DNA from: Mycolicibacterium moriokaense
Lineage (GTDB): Bacteria; Actinomycetota; Actinomycetes; Mycobacteriales; Mycobacteriaceae
NCBI RefSeq assembly: GCF_003347205.1
Contig: NZ_QQBJ01000018.1
Span: 1-64,000, forward strand
Direction: 5' to 3'
Length of the DNA stretch: 64,000 nt
Positions 17,303 through 26,102 of this stretch are shown here, in pieces. Every line of letters begins with the position of its first letter. The first letter of the stretch is position 1. Made by a program: the position numbers and the translations under genes. The notes below the pieces were generated by a model. The model had not been told where the DNA came from. It saw only the letters and a list, made by a program, of their open reading frames with translations, and made no database searches.

Positions 17303-17307
17303 CGGAA

Positions 17308-17313
17308 TATTAT
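17308..17313 (+). promoter_or_regulatory. -10 box of rnpB
   Basis: TATTAT four bases before the predicted RNA 5' end region (17318). No clear -35 element was seen, as is common in mycobacteria. Confidence 0.55.
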
Positions 17314-17317
17314 GTAC

Positions 17318-17730
<413 letters not shown>

Positions 17731-17804
17731 ATCTAACCGTCAATATGCCGACGCGCAGGCGATACGCTGCGCAGAGGCTACGCAGAGCAGCGCACGATCC
17801 GGCT

Positions 17805-17903
17805 ATGAGCGCACCGGCTATCAAACGTTCCGAACGAGCAGGCGTAGAGGATCAGTGGCACCGAGCACGCCGGAAGGGTGAGCAGGTGGCTGCGTTTGGC
17901 TGA
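17805..17903 (+). pseudogene. Possible tyrosine integrase N-terminal remnant
   Basis: A 32-codon open frame from ATG 17805 reads ...RAGVEDQWHRARRKGEQV, which resembles the N-terminus of mycobacterial phage-type integrases, then stops. A weak trace of the following GKGxRWLARY-like segment appears frameshifted after 17909. It lies about 75 bases after rnpB. Homology is from memory of the family only; it may be chance. Confidence 0.35.
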
Positions 17904-17945
17904 TTCAGCGGAGAGGGAGCGGTCGCTGGCCGTACGAGGCGGGAC

Positions 17946-17968
17946 GGGGTGCCTCATCGGGGCACCCC
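17946..17968. terminator. GC stem-loop downstream of the XRE-MmyB gene
   Basis: Perfect 8-base arms GGGGTGCC (17946-17953) and GGCACCCC (17961-17968) with a 7-base loop, 24 bases beyond the stop of the leftward XRE gene. There is no T-tract on either side, so it is only a possible terminator. Confidence 0.35.
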
Positions 17969-17992
17969 CCCACCCCCATCAGCAGGTTGTCC

Positions 17993-18886
17993 CTAGTCGT
18001 TTGTGTCCGTGTTAATGACGGGCATGCTGTCTGGTTGGTGGTCTGTGATGCTCCAACTCGCCATGATGCTTATCGCCTGCGTTGAGGAACTGTTGGGCTC
18101 TGCTGTGTATCCGACGAGGTAGAGGCCCGGCTCGGCGGTTATCTCAAAGACGTTGTATGTCAGTGATAGTTCGCCGAACTCGGGATGGCTGAATCGTTTG
18201 GTGCCGTGCCGGTGGGCGGTGACATTGTGGGCAGCCCAGCGGGTACGGAACTCGGTGCTTCGTGTGGCTAGTTCCCCTACCACTTGGGTGATCGCTGGGG
18301 ACTCGGGAGCGCGAACTGCTTCGGTCTGTAGCAATCCGACCGCTTCGTCTGCCGTTGCGTTCCAATCGGGAAAGACTTGGGGGGCAGCAGGATCGAAGAA
18401 GATGAATCTCGCGAGGTTGGGCTTTTCGACCGCTCTGTCGAAAACGGGTGCGTAGAGGGCGCGGCCTAGCGGGTTGGCCGCCAGGATGTCCAGGGTTCCG
18501 TCCATGACGATGGCAGGCGAGGCGACCATGCTGTCCATCAGGGCTTGGACACCGTCGGGCACCTTGGGTGCGGATGCGCGTTTGGACCGTGGAACGGCGC
18601 GTGTACCGACCGCTGCACGGACGAGGTCGAAGAACCGGGCAGTCTCATCGTCGGACAGACGTAGCGCCCTGCTCACGGCGTGCAGAACATCATCGGAGAC
18701 ACCGGTGACGTTGCCGCGCTCGACCTGGGTGTAGTACTCGGTGCTGATTCCGGCTAGCTGAGCAACCTCCTCGCGACGTAGGCCCGATACGCGGCGTCGG
18801 ACGCCAGGGTTCAAGCCGACATCATCGGGTCTGATCTTCGCCCGCCGACTCATCAGAAATTCTCTGATGTCCTTCGTGATGTCCAC
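17993..18886 (-). CDS. XRE-family regulator with MmyB-like ligand domain
   Basis: 297 aa. HTH at residues about 8-75 (LRREEVAQLAGISTEYYTQVERGNVTGVS), then the MmyB-like domain with LDILAANPLGRALYAPVF and LARFIFFDPAAPQVFPDW, found in regulators controlling neighbouring oxidoreductase or hydrolase genes. It is divergent from an alpha/beta hydrolase with 140 bases between, a common pairing for this family. The ligand, perhaps a fatty-acid-like molecule, is unknown. Confidence 0.9.
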   Translation of the reverse strand: MDITKDIREFLMSRRAKIRPDDVGLNPGVRRRVSGLRREEVAQLAGISTEYYTQVERGNVTGVSDDVLHAVSRALRLSDDETARFFDLVRAAVGTRAVPRSKRASAPKVPDGVQALMDSMVASPAIVMDGTLDILAANPLGRALYAPVFDRAVEKPNLARFIFFDPAAPQVFPDWNATADEAVGLLQTEAVRAPESPAITQVVGELATRSTEFRTRWAAHNVTAHRHGTKRFSHPEFGELSLTYNVFEITAEPGLYLVGYTAEPNSSSTQAISIMASWSITDHQPDSMPVINTDTND

Positions 18887-18933
18887 ACCTCAACAGTAGG
18901 GAGCTTCATAGCGCGTGGGGAGGGGTTGTCTAT

Positions 18934-18961
18934 CCCCCCTATAAACGCACACTCCCGCTGA
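18934..18961. promoter_or_regulatory. Candidate promoter/operator between XRE regulator and hydrolase
   Basis: The gap holds GGGG-TTGTCTAT-CCCC with a neighbouring TATAAA (about 18940-18946). The GC-rich symmetric block next to a -10-like TATAAA is a plausible binding site for the divergent regulator. Symmetry is short (4-base arms), so the call is weak. Confidence 0.35.
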
Positions 18962-19026
18962 TTGGAGGTCGGTCGTAGCGTCGAAGCTGCCCAAAGATTC
19001 CTGTTACCGAAAGCGAGGTCAGCGCT

Positions 19027-19944
19027 ATGCCCGACGACGACAAGGCACAGGCTGCATTCGACAACTTCGTCCAGTTGTGGACGACTGGCACCACGGCGGG
19101 TCGGCGCGCACCGATCCTTCGCCGACCCGACGAGGTGGGGCTGGAATACGAGGACGTGACCTTTCCATCGTTGGATGGGGTGCCGTTGGAAGGGTGGTTC
19201 ATCCCTGCCGACTCCGACAAGCTGATCATTCACAACCACTTCCTGCCCGGCAACCGCTACGGGTATCCCGGCCACTTGCCAGAGTTCGGCGGCCTAGGCG
19301 GGTTCGAAGTGAACTTCCTTCCCGAGTACAAGGCGCTGCACGACTCCGGATACAACGTGTTGGCCTACGACATCCGCAACCACGGCATGAGCGGTCAAGG
19401 AAACGGCGGCATCGCCGGCATCGGCCTCACCGAGTACCGCGATGTGATCGGGTCCCTGCGCTACGCCGCTACACGACCGGACACGAAGACGATGAAGAAG
19501 GCGCTGCTATCGGTGTGTCTGGGCGCTGATTCGACCGCCGTTGCGTGGTCCAAGCACCCCGAGGAGTTCTCCGAGATTCAGGCCATGGTCATGCTGCAAC
19601 CCGTTTCGGGAAAGTACATCGTCGAGGAGTTCGTCAAGGGCATCGGCATGGACGACGGCTACGAGAAATTCGACAAGGCCGTCCATGAGCGCACCGGTTT
19701 CCACCTGTCCGAACAGTCCCCGCTCGAACACGTCAAAGCCGTGACCGTGCCGACGCTCGTCGCCCAGGTACACGACGACACCATGACCCGCCCCCAGGAC
19801 GTGCAGGACATCTACGACGCCATCCCCGGCGAAGAGAAGAGCCTGTACTGGATCGAAGGCACTGACCGTCGCTTCGATGGATACAACTTCTTCGGCGTTC
19901 ACCCCGAACTACCCATCGAATGGTTCGACAAGCACATCAACTGA
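19027..19944 (+). CDS. Alpha/beta hydrolase with Cys at the nucleophile elbow
   Basis: 305 aa. FPSLDGVPLEGWFIPA and YNVLAYDIRNHGMSGQGNGGI are alpha/beta-hydrolase blocks. The elbow reads LSVCLGA, with C164 where serine hydrolases have Ser, as in dienelactone hydrolases. The catalytic acid is probably in VAQVHDDTMTRPQDV. The late histidine is probably in FFGVHPE. Start ATG 19027. Divergent from the XRE-MmyB gene that probably regulates it. The substrate is unknown. Confidence 0.85.
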   Translation: MPDDDKAQAAFDNFVQLWTTGTTAGRRAPILRRPDEVGLEYEDVTFPSLDGVPLEGWFIPADSDKLIIHNHFLPGNRYGYPGHLPEFGGLGGFEVNFLPEYKALHDSGYNVLAYDIRNHGMSGQGNGGIAGIGLTEYRDVIGSLRYAATRPDTKTMKKALLSVCLGADSTAVAWSKHPEEFSEIQAMVMLQPVSGKYIVEEFVKGIGMDDGYEKFDKAVHERTGFHLSEQSPLEHVKAVTVPTLVAQVHDDTMTRPQDVQDIYDAIPGEEKSLYWIEGTDRRFDGYNFFGVHPELPIEWFDKHIN

Positions 19945-20003
19945 TCCGCGTCAGAGCAGACCCGCGCATCCGCCCATGTTCCTCGCTCGGGTGACGGCGC
20001 GGG

Positions 20004-20150
20004 TCACTCTGCCGAATCGTCGCTGAGCACCCGGTAGACAGTCGCACGCGAAACGCCAAGAGCCGAAGCAATAGTGGTGGCGGGCTCACCGCTGGCATGC
20101 ATCCGGCGAGCAAGAGCGGTCTTGTTCTCATCTAGCGCTCGGGGGCGACC
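20004..20150 (-). pseudogene. Serine recombinase (resolvase) C-terminal HTH remnant
   Basis: Reverse-strand frame ending at TGA 20004-20006 reads GRPRALDENK, TALARRMHAS, GEPATTIASA, LGVSRATVYRVL. This is the C-terminal DNA-binding end of Tn3-type resolvases and invertases. No catalytic domain is present upstream; the frame runs into the nitroreductase 3' end. It is probably a relic of a mobile element. Confidence 0.7.
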
Positions 20151-20236
20151 AATCGACTGTCCACGCGGCCGTCGTTCAGTTCCGCTCGGGCCTAGTCGAT
20201 TTGGTCGAGTGCGTAGTTCACCATGGCGGTAGCGGG

Positions 20237-21235
20237 CTACAGCCGGTCAAATGCCGATCCGTCGAGCCACTCGACGACCTCGCCCAGTGGGAGGCGAGGA
20301 GTCGCAGGCAGCGGGTCGGCATTAGCCGGTGCCCACCCGATGCGCAGCAGCATCTGCGGGAACCCGCTGACGCCGAAGACGTAGGTCTGCACGGCATCTC
20401 GTGTTTCCGCGATCTCCAATGGCTCGGTCACCGGGCAGCTCGCCAACCCCTGTTCGGTGGCGGTCAGCAGCACCAGGCTGGTGGCCTCGCCAGCGCGCAG
20501 TCTGGCCAGCGGAGTGTCGTCTTTGGTGCCCAGCGCCAGCACGACCGCGTTGTCGTCTGCCGGTTCGGTATCGGGGGGCTGGGGCAGTGCAGCACCTGCG
20601 AACAGTCGGCCCGGCAGCGGCGCCGCCGGATCGGAGGGCGGTATGTTGCGGGCCGGCACACCGGCTACCGATGCGTTCTGTCCACTCCACGTGGTCAGCT
20701 CGGCGAGATAGTCGTCATCGGTGGCGTGTTGCCAGACCGCTTGCGCGACAATGCGCCGCAGCTTCGGAAGTGAATTAACTTCGCGCAGCATCAACCCGGT
20801 GCTTGCTGCGCGCGTACCCATCACGGTGATGTCGCCGGCCGGCACATACCACGAGCTGTAGTGCCGCCGGTCGGTGCGCCGCCGCGGAATCGCCGCGGCC
20901 AGCTTCAAATCGAGCTCCGTGGCGGGGTGGCGGTGAACCTTCACGGCGGCAAGATGTTCGGGTTCGGCCCTATTGGGGAACCGGTGGACCTTGGCTTGCC
21001 AACCCATAGCAGCCAATGCCACCACGCAGTGATGAAGCGCCGCGCCGCAGCTGAGCATCAGGTCCCGGCGGTCGGGGTCGGTGCTGGGCAGTTGCCGGTC
21101 GAGATCGGCGTACAGATGCAAGCTGTTCGCGCCGATCCGCCACCGCCATGGCTGAGAGTTGTGCACCGACGGCGCCCGGGTGGCCATCGACAAGACTGTG
21201 CGGATCGTTTCGAGCTCCGGAAAATGAGCGCTCAT
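20237..21235 (-). CDS. Acg-family FMN-binding nitroreductase-like protein
   Basis: 332 aa. MATRAPSVHNSQPWRWRIG near the N-terminus and DLMLSCGAALHHCVVALAAMGW are the marks of the Acg group (Rv2032, Rv3131), divergent flavin nitroreductases of the M. tuberculosis dormancy (DosR) regulon. ATG 21235. Divergent from an Rv3129-like flavin protein across a 406-base gap. The function of the Acg family is unsettled; flavin storage has been proposed. Confidence 0.88.
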   Translation of the reverse strand: MSAHFPELETIRTVLSMATRAPSVHNSQPWRWRIGANSLHLYADLDRQLPSTDPDRRDLMLSCGAALHHCVVALAAMGWQAKVHRFPNRAEPEHLAAVKVHRHPATELDLKLAAAIPRRRTDRRHYSSWYVPAGDITVMGTRAASTGLMLREVNSLPKLRRIVAQAVWQHATDDDYLAELTTWSGQNASVAGVPARNIPPSDPAAPLPGRLFAGAALPQPPDTEPADDNAVVLALGTKDDTPLARLRAGEATSLVLLTATEQGLASCPVTEPLEIAETRDAVQTYVFGVSGFPQMLLRIGWAPANADPLPATPRLPLGEVVEWLDGSAFDRL

Positions 21236-21641
21236 CAGAATACTGCTTTCTGTTGACACTTCTGGTGGTCCAGACTCGCGCCGCGCCGCGGCTACGCCTA
21301 GAGGCGAAGGGCCCCCGCTTTCCGGGACTTCTGCCGCCGTCACGCAAGCGGCGCCGACCAGCGAACCAGAGTCCCTCCCCCGGAAGGGGTTTCGATGCTC
21401 AACGCACCGTTCATTTACTCGGCGCACTGACACGCAGGTTAGCTAGGCCACTGCCGTTGACGCCCGGCCAACGGCGCTTCAACCCGTATCAGCGCCTACG
21501 GTGTTTTCGACGATGCCGATGAACTCGTTCCCAATCCGTGCGGGGTCGTCTGCCGTGGACAGGCCGAGTGCCTTTCGGCCACCATCCGACCGGGTCCGGT
21601 GTGCCCTATCCCGCAGCGCTGAGTGCGACGACAATGCAGCT
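21236..21641. other. Intergenic region with candidate DosR-like half-sites
   Basis: No convincing gene. GGGACTTCTG (about 21320-21331, after TTCC) and, on the reverse strand, GGGACTCTGG near 21360-21372 each match the left half of the DosR consensus (TTSGGGACTWWAGTCCCSAA) but lack a matching right half. Weak evidence; the pairing of these two gene families makes a DosR-type site plausible. Confidence 0.3.
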
Positions 21642-22079
21642 ATGTCGTCAACAAGCGAACCCATCACCGTGCTCAATGAAAACGAGAGCTGGAACTTGCT
21701 CTCGAGTGTCGCGCTCGGCCGTTACGTGACAAGCCTTGCAAGCGGGCGGCTGGAGATCTTCCCGGTGAACTTCGTCGTCCAGCAGCGCACGGTGCTGTTC
21801 CGCACCGCCGAAGGCACCAAACTGTTCGGCGCGATGACGCACAACCAGGTGCTGTTCGAGGCCGACAACCACAACGTCAACGGGGGGTGGAGCGTGATCG
21901 TGCGCGGCACCGCGCGCGTGCTGTACGGCTCCATCGAGCTCGACGAGGCCGAACGCGCCGGACTGCACCCATGGATCGCGACGGAAAAACTGCGTTTTGT
22001 GCGCATCAGGCCAACCGAGATCAGCGGCCGTCGGTTCGTATTCGGCCTCGAACCCGACCGCGGCCGGGTCCACGGATAG
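21642..22079 (+). CDS. Pyridoxamine 5'-phosphate oxidase-like protein (Rv3129-like)
   Basis: 145 aa split-barrel flavin-binding protein: LSSVALGRYVTSLASGRLEIFPVNFVVQQRTVLFRTAEGTKLFGA, then NHNVNGGWSVIVRGTARVL and IRPTEISGRRFVFG. Close in pattern to Rv3129, also of the DosR regulon in M. tuberculosis. ATG 21642. Flavin or F420 use cannot be decided here. It forms a divergent pair with the Acg-like gene. Confidence 0.85.
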   Translation: MSSTSEPITVLNENESWNLLSSVALGRYVTSLASGRLEIFPVNFVVQQRTVLFRTAEGTKLFGAMTHNQVLFEADNHNVNGGWSVIVRGTARVLYGSIELDEAERAGLHPWIATEKLRFVRIRPTEISGRRFVFGLEPDRGRVHG

Positions 22080-22336
22080 ACGATAGACAGCCGAAGATGA
22101 GGGTTGCGGCTTCTGGCCTGCGGCTGGAATCGAGCCACGCAAGAACCGCAGACGGGGACGACCCCGTAAGGGAGCGACACGTGCATAACGTTGCTACATG
22201 CGACGTTGTTTCCGCCCTGAGTCCTGTGGCGGGATCGGCAGAGGGGCCCTTGCCTACGCCGTGAAAGGCGGACGGCAGCAGGGTGGGGCATCTCGCTGGC
22301 GAGCCGGGAGGGGAACTCGCGCGTTGCAAATATGCT
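22080..22336. other. Intergenic region, no gene recognised
   Basis: No open frame with family resemblance and no tRNA- or rRNA-like structure was seen on either strand. It separates the Rv3129-like gene from the gene fragment at 22337-22678. Confidence 0.4.
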
Positions 22337-22678
22337 CTATTTCGAGACCGCGTTCAGTTCAGCTCGGACGTGGTCGATCTGATCGAATGGTTGGGCCACC
22401 ATGGCGGCGGTGGTCATCGCCTGGCCCTCGCGAGCGAGTGCTTCGTAAGTCTGGTCGCCGAGGACTTCCCGTAGGTGCGCGATCGTGGCGTCGAGTTCGG
22501 CGAGCAATGCGACGGTAATGGGATTGAACGCGAATCCGGCGATGGTCGGCGCCGGCTCGTGGCGTCCCCGCCGCAGCGCCTCACGCGCGCGGTCCGGATC
22601 GGCGTCGCGAAAAGCGAAGCCATGAGCTTGGAGCGCGAGCGAGAGCACATTTGAGTTATTGGGTGGCCTCGGCGGCAT
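22337..22678 (-). pseudogene. C-terminal fragment of an ATPase-type regulator (possible)
   Basis: 113 codons. The end, LREVLGDQTYEALAREGQAMTTAAMVAQPFDQIDHVRAEL, resembles the C-termini of large mycobacterial LuxR/adenylate-cyclase-like ATPase regulators. No ATPase or DNA-binding part is present, so it is probably a truncated relic. Recognition is by pattern only. Confidence 0.45.
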
Positions 22679-22735
22679 CGACCAGGGCTTGCACGGTGGG
22701 CGCGCCGATGGCAGCTCTCCGCCCGCGCGTGTCGT

Positions 22736-24238
22736 CTAGCGGGCCTTGCGCACCGACCTGTCGAGCCTCTTCAACGCGCTGCCCAACTGCTGCCGTGATT
22801 CGCGCGCCAGGTCGTCCTCCTGCGCATAGAGCAGGCCGTAGGTGAACGTGTCCTCGCCGGCCGCGTGGGCGGCGTCGGCCTGCTGGCTCAGATGCGTGCG
22901 GCTGACGACGCTGTCCTGATGGTCGCCGAGCAGAGTCTGGATCTCCTTGGCGCGGTCGGACACCTTGTTCGCGCCGGTCGCCGACGCGGTGTAGCGAAGC
23001 CGCTTGGCGCCCTTGCGAATCCGGTGTAGCGCCTCGTTGCGGTCCTCATCGGCGGCGTCGCGCGCGTTCTTGGCGGCCTTGCGTACGCGCTTGTAGGCCG
23101 AGTCGATGGTGACCGTGGCCTGCTCATCGGAGGCCGCCGTCGTCGGCGGCTCCGCGGCGACCAGCCCGTCGAGAGCGTCCAGCAGGCGGAAGTACCGATC
23201 CGAGCGCATCGCGATCAGCGACCGCCGCAGGCCGGACTGATAGCGCCGCTTCGCGCCATCGACCAAGCGTTTGCGGATCGGCCCGCGGACCAGCTCGTCG
23301 GGGAGGTCGTCGAGGGCGTGCCCGTAGCGCTCCGCGAGCACCTCGGCGTCCCGCGCGACACCGAGCACACTGGCCAGTTGCCGCAGTTCGTCGAGGACCC
23401 ACGCGTCGCTGGAGATGCCGAACGCGCCCTCGGAGGCCTGCAGCAGGCTGCGGATCTTGCGGGTGGTCACCCGCATCTGGTGCACCGAGTCGTAGACGTC
23501 GGCGCGCACGGCCCGGTCCCATTCCACCAACTGGTCGACCTGTTCGGCGACGGCCCGGTGAATCGGATCGGTAGGCGTCGGCTCCGGCTCCTCGTCCTCG
23601 GCTGCGGCGCCGGCCAGCACGCGGGCGAGTTTGGACCCGTGACCGGCGGGTTGCGCCCCGGCGTCGAGCAGCCGGTTGGACAGCCGATCGAGCAGCTCAC
23701 TCGGGCTGCACGACGCCGGAGATGCGCCCTCGACCAGTTCCAGCTCCCACTCGCGCCACTGCTGACGCTCGCCCTCGCCGGCCGAGGCCACCACCCTGTC
23801 GTCGCTGAACTCCACGATCGGGGCGCCGTCGGTGTCGTAGAGCAGGTCGATCGTCCGGTCGGTCGAGATCCGCGCGACGGGTCCCAGCGGCCGGTCGCGG
23901 ACGATGGCGAGCACCACGTCTTTCAACTCATCCGGAACGGCGCCGCCGACGCCGTCGTCCAGCCCGGCCCGAACCTCGGTGCGCGCGTCCGGGCCCGCGG
24001 GCAGCTTGAGGTGCCAGCCCGCGTCGGATCCGCCCGTCCGCCTGCGCAATGTCACGCGGTGAGCGGCCAGGTCGTGGCCCGCCGTGTCGAAGTAAACGGC
24101 CTCGAGGTGCGCTGACGGCGACCGCTCGACCCGGGCCACCGCCGAGAGCCCGTCGAAAGACGGCGAGACCGTCGATTCGACGACGTCGAACTTGCGCTCG
24201 ATCTCGGTGTGCCGGGACGTCTTCGGGTTGGCAGCCAT
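22736..24238 (-). CDS. CYTH and CHAD domain protein (Rv2226 homologue)
   Basis: 500 aa. The N-terminal CYTH domain (residues about 10-215) starts with the EIERKF metal/triphosphate motif. The C-terminal CHAD domain (about 230-495) has the histidine helices VHQMRVTTRKIRSLL and LHRIRKGAKRLRYT. CYTH proteins hydrolyse or bind triphosphates; CHAD domains bind polyphosphate. ATG 24238. The gene is divergent from the enoyl-CoA hydratase gene, with 88 bases between starts. Confidence 0.93.
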   Translation of the reverse strand: MAANPKTSRHTEIERKFDVVESTVSPSFDGLSAVARVERSPSAHLEAVYFDTAGHDLAAHRVTLRRRTGGSDAGWHLKLPAGPDARTEVRAGLDDGVGGAVPDELKDVVLAIVRDRPLGPVARISTDRTIDLLYDTDGAPIVEFSDDRVVASAGEGERQQWREWELELVEGASPASCSPSELLDRLSNRLLDAGAQPAGHGSKLARVLAGAAAEDEEPEPTPTDPIHRAVAEQVDQLVEWDRAVRADVYDSVHQMRVTTRKIRSLLQASEGAFGISSDAWVLDELRQLASVLGVARDAEVLAERYGHALDDLPDELVRGPIRKRLVDGAKRRYQSGLRRSLIAMRSDRYFRLLDALDGLVAAEPPTTAASDEQATVTIDSAYKRVRKAAKNARDAADEDRNEALHRIRKGAKRLRYTASATGANKVSDRAKEIQTLLGDHQDSVVSRTHLSQQADAAHAAGEDTFTYGLLYAQEDDLARESRQQLGSALKRLDRSVRKAR

Positions 24239-24326
24239 CTCCACCTTCGTCGTGAGTTCGTCGTGACAGATCAGAGTGCCACATGCAGGTGAACAGCCGC
24301 CCGGAGTGCGCAGATATGGTTCAGAG

Positions 24327-25106
24327 GTGACCGAATTCCAGACCATCACCCTCGAGCAGGCCGGGCCCATCGCCCGGCTCACCCTGAACCGACCCGATGC
24401 CGCAAACGGCATGAACGACATCATGACTCGCGAGCTGGCCGAGGCCGCCGCGCTCTGCGACACCGAGGCGACGAAGGTCGTCGTGATCACCGGCTCCGGC
24501 CGATTCTTCTGCGCGGGAGGCGATCTCAAGTCATTCGCGACAGCGCCGAGCCGCGGGGCACACATCAAGGGTGTGGCCGACGCGCTGCACCGCGCGATCT
24601 CGACCTTCGCCCGCATGGATGCCGTCGTGATCACCGCGGTGAACGGCACCGCCGCGGGAGCCGGTTTCTCGCTCGCGGTGACCGGCGACCTCGTCCTGGC
24701 GGCGGAGTCTGCATCGTTCACGATGGCCTACACCAAGGTGGGGCTCAGCCCGGACGGCAGCTCGTCCTACTTCCTGCCCCGGCTGATCGGCATGGCCAAG
24801 ACCAAGGAGCTGATGCTGACCAACCGGACGCTGTCGGCACAGGAGGCGTCGCAGTGGGGGTTGGTCACCGAAGTCGTGCCCGACGCTGAGTTGGCTGCCA
24901 GGGCCGATCAGCTGGCAGCCCAAATGGCTTCCACCGCAGCAGGATCCAACGGCGCGGTCAAGGCGCTGATGCTCGCGACGTTCTCCAACGGTCTGGAGGA
25001 ACAGATGGAACTCGAAGGCCGCGCCATCGCGCTGCGCGCGGAATCCGCGGACGGGCGCGAAGGCGTCGACGCCTTCATGGCCAAGCGGAAGCCGGATTTC
25101 GCGTAA
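24327..25106 (+). CDS. Enoyl-CoA hydratase/isomerase family protein
   Basis: 259 aa crotonase fold. VVVITGSGRFFCAGGDLKSF forms the first oxyanion-hole strand; [49 protein letters not shown] contains the second. GTG start 24327. Acyl-CoA hydration or isomerisation in lipid metabolism is likely; the exact substrate is not evident. Convergent with panB. Confidence 0.88.
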   Translation: MTEFQTITLEQAGPIARLTLNRPDAANGMNDIMTRELAEAAALCDTEATKVVVITGSGRFFCAGGDLKSFATAPSRGAHIKGVADALHRAISTFARMDAVVITAVNGTAAGAGFSLAVTGDLVLAAESASFTMAYTKVGLSPDGSSSYFLPRLIGMAKTKELMLTNRTLSAQEASQWGLVTEVVPDAELAARADQLAAQMASTAAGSNGAVKALMLATFSNGLEEQMELEGRAIALRAESADGREGVDAFMAKRKPDFA

Positions 25107-25123
25107 ACCCCGAGGGGCGAGCC

Positions 25124-25963
25124 TCAGAAGCTGTGTTCCTCGGCGGGGAACGCCCCGCTGGCGACCTCGTCGGCGTACTGGGTGGCGGCCTTGTGCAGTT
25201 CGGCACCGACCCCGCCGAACCGCTTGACGAACTTCGCGGTCTTGCCGCTGGTCATACCGGCCATGTCCTGCCAAACCAGCACCTGCGCATCGCAGTTCGG
25301 TCCGGCGCCGATGCCGACGGTCGGGATGGTCAGCTTGCCGGTGATCTGGGTTGCCAGTTCGGCGGGCACCATCTCCAGCACGACCGCGACAGCGCCTGCC
25401 TCCTGCACGGCGATCGCGTCGTGGATGGTCTGCTCGGCGGCGTCGCCGCGGCCCTGCACGCGGAATCCGCCGAGGCCGTTGACACTCTGCGGTGTGAAGC
25501 CGATGTGGGCGATCACGGGGATGCCCGCCTGGGTCAGCGTCGCGATCTGGTCGGCGACCCGTTCGCCGCCTTCCAGCTTGACCGCGTGCGCGCCGGTCTC
25601 CTTGAGGAAGCGTGTCGCGGTCGCCAGCGCCTGCTGCGGCCCGGCCTCGTAGCTGCCGAACGGCATGTCGGCGATGACCAGCGCGTGGGGCGCCCCGCGC
25701 ACCACGCCGCGAACCAGCGGAATGAGTTCGTCGATGGTCACCGGCACCGTGGTGTCGTAGCCGTACACCACGTTGGCGGCGGAATCCCCGACCAGCAGCA
25801 CCGGGATGTTCGCGTCATCGAAGACGCGGGCGGTGGAGTAGTCGTAGGCGGTCAGCATGGCCCATTTGTGGCCTTCTGACTTCCACTTGATCAGGTGATG
25901 GGTGCGGACCTTCGTCCGTGGCTTCGTGACTTCGGCAGCACCGTAAACAGTCTGCTCAGACAT
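25124..25963 (-). CDS. panB: 3-methyl-2-oxobutanoate hydroxymethyltransferase PanB
   Basis: 279 aa. It makes ketopantoate for CoA synthesis from 3-methyl-2-oxobutanoate and methylene-tetrahydrofolate. Key blocks: [32 protein letters not shown] (metal Asp), [57 protein letters not shown]. Start ATG 25963 with GAGGGAC upstream. Divergent from the wax ester synthase gene. Confidence 0.96.
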   Translation of the reverse strand: MSEQTVYGAAEVTKPRTKVRTHHLIKWKSEGHKWAMLTAYDYSTARVFDDANIPVLLVGDSAANVVYGYDTTVPVTIDELIPLVRGVVRGAPHALVIADMPFGSYEAGPQQALATATRFLKETGAHAVKLEGGERVADQIATLTQAGIPVIAHIGFTPQSVNGLGGFRVQGRGDAAEQTIHDAIAVQEAGAVAVVLEMVPAELATQITGKLTIPTVGIGAGPNCDAQVLVWQDMAGMTSGKTAKFVKRFGGVGAELHKAATQYADEVASGAFPAEEHSF

Positions 25964-26090
25964 CGTTGTCCCTCGTGTCTGTTCGGTCGATCCTCGTGGC
26001 CCGTTGCGGGTCCCCGGGTTCGTCTGACCACCTCAGTCTGCCATTACCTGGCAAGAAGATGAACTTCGGGTTAAGTGGATTTCCTCACAT

Positions 26091-26096
26091 TACGAT
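26091..26096 (+). promoter_or_regulatory. -10 box of leaderless acyltransferase gene
   Basis: TACGAT ends six bases before ATG 26103, the arrangement that produces leaderless mRNAs in mycobacteria. Confidence 0.65.
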
Positions 26097-26102
26097 CACC
26101 CC

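Noticed and set aside
22080-22336. tRNA or other structured RNA
   Set aside because: No acceptor stem or GTTC-type T-loop pattern was found; stem-loops seen are short.
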